Positions 54,278 through 64,000 of a stretch of 64,000 bases of DNA are shown piece by piece. Origin of the DNA: Kutzneria buriramensis. GTDB lineage: Bacteria; Actinomycetota; Actinomycetes; Mycobacteriales; Pseudonocardiaceae. The stretch spans positions 124,001-188,000 of the forward strand of contig NZ_QUNO01000019.1 in the NCBI RefSeq assembly GCF_003387475.1. Direction: 5' to 3'. The notes below the pieces were generated by a model. That model saw only the letters and a list, made by a program, of their open reading frames with translations. It ran no database searches and had not been told where the DNA came from. Made by a program: the position numbers and the translations under genes. Position 1 is the stretch's first letter. Each line of letters opens with the position of its first letter.

Positions 54278-56767
54278 GTGCGTGCCGATACTGCCGCTGC
54301 GTATGCCGTGATTCCCGGCGGTGAGCCGCTGATGCCGGCGAAACTGCGGGTCGCCGAGATCCGGACGCGGGTGGTGCTGCGGCAGCGGCTGCTCGACCGG
54401 CTGTACGAGGGAACCCGAGGGCCGCTCACCCTGGTCACGGCGTCGGCCGGGGCGGGCAAGACCGTGCTGGCCAGCTCCTGGGTGTCGGCGGGACGGGTGC
54501 CCGGCCGGGTGGCCTGGATCAGCCTGGAGTGCGGCGACGACCAGCCCGGCGTCTTCTGGACGTACGTGCTCGAGGGGTTGGCGCGCAGCGGCGTCCCGCT
54601 GCCCGCCCTCAGGCCGCCCGCCCGGTCGGACACCACCGGCAGGTCGCTGCTGACCAGGCTGGCCGCCTGGCTGTCCGACCAGGACGAACCGTCCGTGCTC
54701 GTGCTGGACAACGTGGAGGTGCTCGGCTCCTCGGTGCTCGACGGCGTCGACTTCCTGCTCCGGCACGCCAGCCCGCAGCTGCGGCTGGTGGCGATCGGCC
54801 GGACCGCCCCGCCGCTGCCGCTGCACCGGTACCGCCTCGCCGGCTGGCTCACCGAGGTCCAGCTCGACGAGCTGGCGTTCACCGAGGACGAGGCGGAGTC
54901 CATGATGGCCGAGCACGGCGCGCGGGTGGGGCCGGAGGCCGTGCGGATCCTGGTCCGCCGCACGGAGGGATGGGCTGCCGGGCTGCGGATGGCGGCGATG
55001 TCGTTGCAGGACCGGGACCCCCACGAGAGCGAGGAGATCGTCCGGCGGTTCGGCGGCGGCCGGCAGGACGTCGCCGAGTACTTCCTGGCCGAGGTGTTCG
55101 ACGCGCAACCGCCCGGTGTACGCGAGTTCCTCCTGCGCACCAGCGTGGCGGACCTCCTGCCGACCGCGCTGGCCGACGAGCTCAGCGGCCGCGACGACAG
55201 TGCGCGGCTCCTGCACGATCTGGTGCAGGCCAACGTCTTCGTCCTGCCGGCCGACGACGGCGCGGTCCGCTACCACAGCCTGTACCGGGACCTGCTGCGG
55301 GCGCAGCTCGGCCGCCGACCGGCCGAGGAGGTCGTCCGCCTGCACCAGACGGCGGCACGGTGGCTGATGGCGGACGGACAGACCGCCGCCGCGGCGATTC
55401 ACGCCGCCGCGGCCGGCGAGTGGGGGCATGCGGCCACCCTCGCGATCGACGGTCTCGCCGTCGGCGGTGTGCTGGCCGGCACCGACGACGACCTGACGGA
55501 GGCCCTCGCCGGCATACCCGACGAGGTCGGCGGTCCGCATGGTTCGGTGCTGCGAGCCGCGCTCGCGGTGGTGGCCGGCGATCGCGGTGGCGCCGCCCCA
55601 CACCTCGCCCAGGCCAGGCGGGTGATCGCCGGCAACCCGCCGACGCGCGAGAACCTGGCGGTCCGGATGGTGCTGGCCGCGGTCGAGGTGCTGTCGGCCG
55701 ATGTGGACAGGGCGGCCGAGGCCGCCGTGTCGTTCGACGCGCTGGCCGCCGAAGCCGGGCCGCCGGCCGAGGATCTGTCGGCTCTCGTCCATGCCCGCGC
55801 CGGTGCGTCCCTGATGTGGGCCGGCGAGCTCGACAAGGCGGAGGACACGCTGCTCGCGGCGGCGCGGTCGGCGGAGGTCGCCGAACTCGGCCGCCTGCGG
55901 GCACATGTGCTCGGCCACTTGGCCCTGCTCAACGCCACACAGGGCCGGCTGCGTCGCGCCGGCGACCACGCCGGCGCGGCGGCCGAGGTCGCCGACGAGG
56001 TCGGCCTGTCCGGCGTGCGCCGGCCGGCCGCGATCGACGCCGCGCTGGCCTGGATCCACTTCAACCAGCACGACCTGCGCACCGCGCAGCGGCATGCGCG
56101 GGCCCGGCCCGAGCCGGACGATCCGGTGACCGCCGCGGCGTTGGCGGTGCTGCGCGACCGGGTGCTGCACAGCCGCGCGGACCGGGCGGCAGACCGGGCG
56201 GCTCCGGCCTGGCTCGTGGCCGCGGTCCGGCCGACCCGCGACGGGGTGGTCACCGTGCCGGTGGAGTCGTGGCTGCGCCGTGCCTCCACCGAACTCGACC
56301 GCGGACGCGACGATCTGGCCAGGCGGGCCCTCGGGCACGCGCTGCACCTGGCGGCGCCGGAGAGCCTTCGCCGGCCGATCGCCGAGGCCCCACCCCGGCT
56401 GCGGAGATTTCTGTCGCAGGACCAGGAGCTGCTCCACCAGCATCACTGGCTGGGCGGCGCCTTCGCCGTCGTGCCGACGATGCGCTCGGACGACGACAGC
56501 CGGCCGGCGGCGCTCGTCGAACCGCTCACCGAGCGCGAACACGAGGTGCTGGGCAACATGGCCGCGCTGCTGTCCACCGACGAGATCGCACAGGCGATGT
56601 TCGTGTCGGTCAACACGGTGAAGACGCACATCCGGAGCATCCTGCGCAAACTGTCGGTCAACCGGCGCAACGACGCCATCCGGCGCGCCCGCGAACTCGG
56701 CCTGCTCCGAACGGCGGCCGACGGGGCGCCGACGCCGGTCCACGAACCGCCCGACCTCTCGCGGTGA
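54278..56767 (+). CDS. MalT-type LuxR-family ATP-dependent regulator
   Basis: 829 aa. P-loop TASAGAGKTVLASSW (about residues 55-69), DEPSVLVLDNVEVL as Walker B, a winged-helix/TPR-like middle (YHSLYRDLLRAQLG; repeated helical pairs from about 380 to 680), and a C-terminal LuxR HTH (LTEREHEVLGNMAALLSTDE... FVSVNTVKTHIRSILRKL, near residues 750-800). This is the STAND/MalT architecture, in which ligand binding triggers ATP-driven oligomerisation and activation. GTG 54278 is the first good start; ATG 54332 is an alternative. It precedes the MFS and glycosidase genes and may control them. Confidence 0.92.
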   Translation: MRADTAAAYAVIPGGEPLMPAKLRVAEIRTRVVLRQRLLDRLYEGTRGPLTLVTASAGAGKTVLASSWVSAGRVPGRVAWISLECGDDQPGVFWTYVLEGLARSGVPLPALRPPARSDTTGRSLLTRLAAWLSDQDEPSVLVLDNVEVLGSSVLDGVDFLLRHASPQLRLVAIGRTAPPLPLHRYRLAGWLTEVQLDELAFTEDEAESMMAEHGARVGPEAVRILVRRTEGWAAGLRMAAMSLQDRDPHESEEIVRRFGGGRQDVAEYFLAEVFDAQPPGVREFLLRTSVADLLPTALADELSGRDDSARLLHDLVQANVFVLPADDGAVRYHSLYRDLLRAQLGRRPAEEVVRLHQTAARWLMADGQTAAAAIHAAAAGEWGHAATLAIDGLAVGGVLAGTDDDLTEALAGIPDEVGGPHGSVLRAALAVVAGDRGGAAPHLAQARRVIAGNPPTRENLAVRMVLAAVEVLSADVDRAAEAAVSFDALAAEAGPPAEDLSALVHARAGASLMWAGELDKAEDTLLAAARSAEVAELGRLRAHVLGHLALLNATQGRLRRAGDHAGAAAEVADEVGLSGVRRPAAIDAALAWIHFNQHDLRTAQRHARARPEPDDPVTAAALAVLRDRVLHSRADRAADRAAPAWLVAAVRPTRDGVVTVPVESWLRRASTELDRGRDDLARRALGHALHLAAPESLRRPIAEAPPRLRRFLSQDQELLHQHHWLGGAFAVVPTMRSDDDSRPAALVEPLTEREHEVLGNMAALLSTDEIAQAMFVSVNTVKTHIRSILRKLSVNRRNDAIRRARELGLLRTAADGAPTPVHEPPDLSR

Positions 56768-56863
56768 CCCGGTCGCCTCGGGCGGATGAGGACGACCGGC
56801 CGCCGAGGCCGCAGCGTGGGCCGCGACCGGACCTCCGCAGTGCCGACCCTCGAGGTGATGGCG

Positions 56864-58294
56864 ATGACACGCACCGGCTCGGCCACGCTCGTGCTGCCGC
56901 TGGCGCTCGCCCAGTTCGTCGCCAGCTTCGCCGCGACGACCATGAACGTGGCCATCAGCGCGATCGCGGTGGACATCGGCACGACCGTCATCGGCGTGCA
57001 GACCACGATCACCCTGTTCACGCTGACCATGGCGGCCCTGATGATTCCCGGCAGCAAGCTGACCGACATCTGGGGCCGCAAGGTCTGCTTCCTCGTCGGG
57101 CTGGTGGTCTACGGCGTCGGCGCGGTGCTCGCGTCGCTGGCCACCGGGCTCGGCGTGATGGTGCTGGGCTACTCGGTGCTGGAGGGCGTCGGCTCGGCGC
57201 TGATGATCCCGCCGATCTACATCCTGATCACGGTGTCGTTCGACGACGTGGCGGCCCGGGCGCGGAACTTCGGCGTGGTCAGCGGCGCGGGCGGCCTCGG
57301 CGCGGCGGCCGGCCCGCTGATCGGCGGCGTGGTCACCAGCGCGCTGAGCTGGCGCGCGTCGTTCCTGCTCCAGGCTCTGCTGGTGCTGTCGATCATCGTG
57401 CTGGCCCGGCGGGTCGCCGATCCGCCCCGACCCGAGCCACGTCCGGGGTTCGACCTGCTCGGCGCCGCGCTGTGCGCGCTCGGGCTGTTCCTGGTGGTGT
57501 TCGGCATCCTGCGGACGGGTACCTACGGCTGGTTGGTCGCCCGCGTGGACTTCCGCGTCGCCGGCGCCGTCCTCGTCCCGGCCGGCGGGCCGTCACCGGT
57601 CTGGATCTCCATCGGCGCCGGCGTCGTCACGCTGGCCCTGCTCGTCCTGCACCTGCGCGCCCGGGAGCGAGCCGGCCGCGATCCGCTGTTCTCGGTGGCG
57701 CTGTTCCGTGGCCGCACCACGTGCCTCGGGCTGACGACCCAGCTTCTGCAGTGGCTGGTGCTCCAGGGGGCGTTTTTCGTGATCTCCGTCTACCTCCAGC
57801 AGGTCCGCGGGTTCGACGCCATCGGCACCGGACTGATGCTGCTGCCGGCGACGGTGGGCATCCTGCTGTCCTCCGGCGCGGCCGGCCGGCTCGCCCGCCG
57901 CCACACCCAGCGGTGGCTGATCTGCGGCGGCTTCGTGCTCACCGTCGTCGGCGTGGGCCTGTTGCTGGCCCTGGTCCGGGAGGACTCCGGCGTGCTCAGC
58001 TTCGTTCCCGGCCTGTTCCTGATCGGGGCCGGCATCGGGGTGATGCTGACGGCGTCGGTGAACCTCGTGCAGTCCGGCTCACCCCTGGAGCTCCAGGGCG
58101 ACATCTCGGGGATCTCCCGTGCCGTGTCCAACCTGGGGTCCTCGGTCGGGACCGCGCTCGTCGGTTCGGTTCTGGTGGGCGCCGCGCGCCCCGGCGGCGG
58201 TTCGTTCGCGCTCGCCCTCGCCACCCTGGGCGTCGTCGCGGTGCTCGGGCTCGTGGTCGCCGTCCTGTTGCCCGGAACCACCCAGCCGGGATGA
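56864..58294 (+). CDS. MFS transporter, drug:H+ antiporter type (14-TM)
   Basis: 476 aa with about 14 membrane helices. The A-motif loop is GSKLTDIWGRKVCF (after TM2) and GVVSGAGGLGAAAGPLIGG is the antiporter motif C region, pointing to a DHA2-type efflux pump. Start ATG 56864 is preferred because GAGG lies 8 nt upstream; ATG 56858 overlaps that site. Transcribed with the LuxR gene (97 bp gap) and followed 69 bp later by the GH63 gene. Confidence 0.88.
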   Translation: MTRTGSATLVLPLALAQFVASFAATTMNVAISAIAVDIGTTVIGVQTTITLFTLTMAALMIPGSKLTDIWGRKVCFLVGLVVYGVGAVLASLATGLGVMVLGYSVLEGVGSALMIPPIYILITVSFDDVAARARNFGVVSGAGGLGAAAGPLIGGVVTSALSWRASFLLQALLVLSIIVLARRVADPPRPEPRPGFDLLGAALCALGLFLVVFGILRTGTYGWLVARVDFRVAGAVLVPAGGPSPVWISIGAGVVTLALLVLHLRARERAGRDPLFSVALFRGRTTCLGLTTQLLQWLVLQGAFFVISVYLQQVRGFDAIGTGLMLLPATVGILLSSGAAGRLARRHTQRWLICGGFVLTVVGVGLLLALVREDSGVLSFVPGLFLIGAGIGVMLTASVNLVQSGSPLELQGDISGISRAVSNLGSSVGTALVGSVLVGAARPGGGSFALALATLGVVAVLGLVVAVLLPGTTQPG

Positions 58295-58363
58295 CGTCGC
58301 GCGCGGCAGCCGCGCACATGCTTGCGGCGCAACCGAACCGGCTCGAGTGGAGGTGGGTACACC

Positions 58364-61050
<2,687 letters not shown>

Positions 61051-61054
<4 letters not shown>

Positions 61055-62553
61055 ACGGGTGGCCGACCCAGCCGGTGATCTACGAGGTCAACACCGCGGT
61101 GTGGCTGGACGAGCTCTCGCGCAACGCCGGTCGCCGCACGACCCTGGCCGACGTGTCCGCGCGCGACTGGGACGCGATCACCCTGCCCGGCATCGACGCG
61201 GTCTGGCTGATGGGCGTCTGGCGGCGCAGCCCGGCCGGTCTCGCCCTGGCCGACGCGGATCCCGAGCTGCGCCGGACGTTCCGGGCGGCGTTGCCGGACC
61301 TGCGCCCCACCGATGTGGTCGGCTCGCCGTACTGCGTCCGGGAATACGTGGTGGACGACGCCTTCGGCGGACCGGCCGAACTGGCGGTGGCCCGGTCCGT
61401 GCTGGCCGACCGCGGGGTTCGGCTGGTGCTGGACTACGTGCCCAACCACGTCGCCCCCGACCATCCGTGGGTGATGGACCGCCCGGACCTGTTCGTCCTG
61501 GGCGAGCCGCGCGACGTGCGGGCGCAGCCGCGGGGATGGCTGGAGATGTCCGGCCGGATCCTGGCCCGTGGCCGGGACCCGTACTTCCCGCCGTGGCCCG
61601 ACGTCGTGCAGCTCAACGCGTACTCTCCCGCGCTGCGCGCCGCGACCGCCGACACCCTGGCCGACATCGCCGACCAGTGCGACGGCATCCGCTGCGACAT
61701 GGCCATGCTCGTGACGAACCGGGTGTTCGGGACGACCTGGGGCGAGTGGGTGGGCCCGGCGCCGGCCGAGGAGTTCTGGCCCGCGGTCATCGGCCGGCTG
61801 CGCGACCGGCACCCGGACACCGTGCTCGTCGCCGAGACGTACTGGGACCTCGAACGCACCCTCCAGGAGCAGGGTTTCACGTTCTGCTATGACAAGCGGC
61901 TGCACGACCACGTCGTCGAGCAGGACCCGGCGGCCATGCGCGAAGCGCTGCGCGCCGACCGGGCCTACCAGTCGCGGCTGGTGCGGTTCCTGGAGAACCA
62001 CGACGAGCCCAGGATCGTCGGCCGGCTGCCCGCGTCCGCGGAGCGCGCCGCGGCCGTCGCCATCGCGACGGTGCCGGGCGCGACGCTGTGGCACGAAGGA
62101 CAGTTCGAGGGCCGCCGGGTGCGACCGTCGGTGTTCCTGTCGCGGCGCCCCGACGAACCCGTGGACTCCGGGCTCGTCGAGTGGCACGCCCGCCTGCTGG
62201 CCACCGTCGCGGGCCACCGCGTCCGCCGCGGCGTGTGGCGGCTGCTGGAACCGGTCGGCTGGCCCGACAACCAGTCCTGCCGCAACCTGCTCGCCTGGTG
62301 CTGGCTGTCCGCCGACGGCGCGCCGCGACACCTGGTGGTGATCAACTTCTCGGCGCGCCCGGCGCAGGCCCGGATCCCGCTGGACTGGCCGGACCTGCCC
62401 GGCCGTGGCTGGCGTCTGGCCGACCTGCTCGGCGACGCCGTGTTCGACCGGGACGGCGACGAGTTGGCCGACTCGGGCCTGTACGTCGCCCTGGTGCCCT
62501 GGCAGGTCCACCTGTTCTCCGTCGAGCCGACCGACGGCGTCGCACAGCCCTAG
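61051..62553 (+). CDS. GH13-like alpha-amylase-family protein
   Basis: 500 aa. A TIM-barrel alpha-amylase core: VLDYVPNHVAPDHP (region I), DGIRCDMAML with nucleophile Asp (region II), VLVAETYWD with acid/base Glu (region III) and RFLENHDEPR (region IV). All four catalytic regions are intact. A C-terminal beta domain follows. The substrate may be a trehalose-, glycogen- or maltoside-like alpha-glucan, handled together with the overlapping GH63 enzyme. No signal peptide, so it is cytosolic. Confidence 0.9.
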
Positions 62554-62592
62554 CGCCACGGCTCCCGACGTGACGAAAGCCGGGTCTGCGCA

Positions 62593-62606
62593 CGGCATTT
62601 CGGCCC
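62593..62606. promoter_or_regulatory. weak DevR-like box upstream of a GAF-ANTAR gene
   Basis: CGGCATTTCGGCCC matches 8 of 14 positions and shares the TTTCGnCCC half with the 11294 box. It lies 86 bp before the GTG at 62692, in a 138-bp gap after the GH13-like gene. Confidence 0.32.
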
Positions 62607-62691
62607 TGGCCGCATTCTTCGGCCGGACGTTAGCGTCGCTGGTCTCACTGAGCTGGACGAACATGGTCAAGGTGCTGGGGAGGCGGCGCGC

Positions 62692-63453
62692 GTGGTCATC
62701 GAGCAGGATCCGGAGAGCATCTACCAGGAGGCGTGCGCCCGCGCGGATGCCGAGGGCGTCCCGGTGTCGGTGCGTCATGTCGCCTCCGTGTGCCACGATC
62801 AGCTCGCCGCCCGCGGCGTCGGTGTGTACATCCTCGGCGACCTCGGCATGGTGGAACCCGCCTGCGCGACCACCGAGATCGTCGAGCAGATGGTCGAACT
62901 CCAGATCACCCTCGGCGAGGGACCGGCCGTCACGGCCATGGCGGACGGCGAGCCGGTGCTGGCCGCGGACCTGTCGCACCGGCGGCACCTCGCGCGCTGG
63001 CCGGTGTTCGGCCCGGCCGCGGCGGCCGTGTCCCTGTCCGCGATCTTCGCTTTCCCCCTGCTGATGGGCCAGATCACGGTCGGCGCGCTGGAGGTCTACC
63101 GGACGGGCGTGCTCCCGCTGTCCGGTGACGAGCTGGAGGTGGCCCTCGCCTTCGCCGAGGTGATGACCAGCCAGTTGATCGACCAGGTGGCCGAGGTCGG
63201 AGCGCCGGACATGGAGACGTTCGCGGTCGAGGGGTTGCACGGTCGCTGGCAGACGGTGCACCAGGCGACGGGCATGGTGAGCGTGCAGCTGCGCTGCACG
63301 CTCACCGAGGCGTTGCTCCGGCTGCGCGGCCAGGCGTACGCCACCGGCCGACGGCTGTCCGATGTCGCTGAGGACGTCATCGGGGGCCTGCTGAGACTTC
63401 GACGCGATGACTCGCCGGGCATTCCCGAAGAGGGCGATGATGCATACGAGTAG
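62692..63453 (+). CDS. GAF-ANTAR regulator
   Basis: 253 aa. GAF domain (about 25-170: GVGVYILGDLGMVEPACATT, AIFAFPLLMGQITVGALEVY) and ANTAR-like C-terminus (WQTVHQATGMVSVQLRCTL; LRLRGQAYATGRRLSDVAED). Closely matches the proteins encoded at 27980 and 43401. GTG 62692 has GGGAGG 9 nt upstream. The next gene starts 21 bp downstream and is another GAF protein, repeating the two-gene arrangement seen at 27216-28714. Confidence 0.9.
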   Translation: MVIEQDPESIYQEACARADAEGVPVSVRHVASVCHDQLAARGVGVYILGDLGMVEPACATTEIVEQMVELQITLGEGPAVTAMADGEPVLAADLSHRRHLARWPVFGPAAAAVSLSAIFAFPLLMGQITVGALEVYRTGVLPLSGDELEVALAFAEVMTSQLIDQVAEVGAPDMETFAVEGLHGRWQTVHQATGMVSVQLRCTLTEALLRLRGQAYATGRRLSDVAEDVIGGLLRLRRDDSPGIPEEGDDAYE

Positions 63454-63474
63454 CAGTCACAGGAGGTGGGCGCC

Positions 63475-64000
63475 TTGGCACCGCGAGGAAACTCGACGCT
63501 GACGCGATTGGCCCGGACACTGGCGTCACGGGGTTGTGCGCTCGACGCCGCCTGCCTGCTCACCGAAGCATGTGTGGAACTGGCGGGCGTCGATGCCGCC
63601 GGGGTGTTGGTCACCGCCGGCCCGGCCCGTCCTCGCGTGATCGCCGCGACCGACTCCGGGCTGTTCGATGCCTTCCACGCCGTTCAGGCCGATCTCGACC
63701 TCCGGACCACCACGGAGGAACCGGGCGAGCCGGCGACGGTGTACGCGGCCCCCGCGACGCGGATTGGCCAATGGCCGCGATTGGCACGGTTCGCCGCCGC
63801 ACACGGGATCCGGGCCCTGTGCACTGTACCGATGCGGGCCTTCGGCGTTCCCGTCGGGACTCTCGTGCTGGTGTGCCGCCGCGCGCCGGTGCTGACGGCC
63901 GCCGAACTCGACGCCGCACACGGGTGGGCGGTGATCGCCGCGGCGGGCATGCTGGCCGACGCTGCCGCCGACGCCCTTCCCAACACGGCCTCGCCCCTCA
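63475..64000 (+). CDS. GAF-domain protein, probably GAF-ANTAR; C-terminus off the right edge
   Basis: The frame is open from TTG 63475 (AGGAGG 9 nt upstream) to the window end, giving 175 residues. It begins LAPRGNSTLTRLARTLASRG and includes GVDAAGVLVTAGPARPRVIA and ALCTVPMRAFGVPVGTLVLV, the core strands of a GAF domain like that of the 27216 protein. The C-terminal effector domain is not visible; by analogy with the 27216/27980 pair it is probably ANTAR. A GTG at 63466 is an alternative in-frame start. Confidence 0.8.
   Translation, partial: MAPRGNSTLTRLARTLASRGCALDAACLLTEACVELAGVDAAGVLVTAGPARPRVIAATDSGLFDAFHAVQADLDLRTTTEEPGEPATVYAAPATRIGQWPRLARFAAAHGIRALCTVPMRAFGVPVGTLVLVCRRAPVLTAAELDAAHGWAVIAAAGMLADAAADALPNTASPL

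Overview
The window is about 70% GC, packed with short-spaced or overlapping genes, and many genes start with GTG or TTG behind good GGAGG-type ribosome binding sites. Together with MshC-like, ANTAR, AfsA, MMPL, PucR and DUF1876 genes this points to a filamentous actinomycete chromosome, most likely of the Pseudonocardiaceae type; the genus is my inference. No tRNA, rRNA, CRISPR array or insertion sequence was seen.

Overall theme: the gene content closely resembles the DosR/DevR dormancy (hypoxia/NO) regulon of Mycobacterium. Present are a DevS/DosT-like GAF-GAF histidine kinase (6471-8150), an Rv2004c-like kinase/P-loop protein, three tandem-domain universal stress proteins, a CtpF-like P-type ATPase, a DUF1876 (Rv1738-type) protein, a Rip3/Rv2625c-like site-2 protease with CBS domains, a phosphoribosyltransferase, a nitroreductase and a leftover piece of nitrate reductase narI. 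Aligning intergenic sequences by eye gave a recurring 14-bp element close to GGGACCTTCGTCCC in front of most of these operons; it resembles the DosR box. No DevR-type response regulator gene is in the window.

Layout. 1-6302 (minus): a partial FAD-linked oxidase, then an ABC exporter pair, AdhP-like dehydrogenase, flavodoxin and Rv2004c-like protein in one operon. 6471-11249 (plus): sensor kinase, SPFH protein, CYTH/CHAD protein and a frameshifted lipoprotein. 11344-17078 (plus): an NAD(P)H-linked 2-oxoacid:ferredoxin oxidoreductase operon and an amino-acid permease. 17041-27096: stress island (flavoprotein oxidoreductase, phosphoribosyltransferase, site-2 protease operon, USPs, DUF4389 protein, MshC-like protein). 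27216-28714: two coupled GAF-ANTAR regulators. 28797-40362 (minus): nine tightly coupled genes (PEP-utilising/PigC-like enzyme, nucleotidyltransferase, NAD-epimerase/reductase, NDK-like protein, AfsA, nitroreductase, UbiA, MMPL exporter, P450), probably a small-molecule pathway, divergent from a PucR-type regulator. 41739-49284: secreted hydrolase, ANTAR protein, USP, P-type ATPase, CoA-binding protein. 49447-54011: small membrane proteins, K+ channel, DUF1269-type proteins. 54278-64000 (plus): MalT-like LuxR regulator, MFS transporter, GH63 and GH13 glycosidases, and two GAF/ANTAR-type proteins, the last running off the edge.

The island also carries decay scars: htpX and a DUF2267 gene truncated into each other, a C-terminal narI remnant with an in-frame stop, a 49-codon C-terminal BON-domain remnant, and a frameshifted AMIN-like lipoprotein. 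The picture is of a hypoxia-responsive island that has been rearranged and trimmed while keeping its promoter elements.
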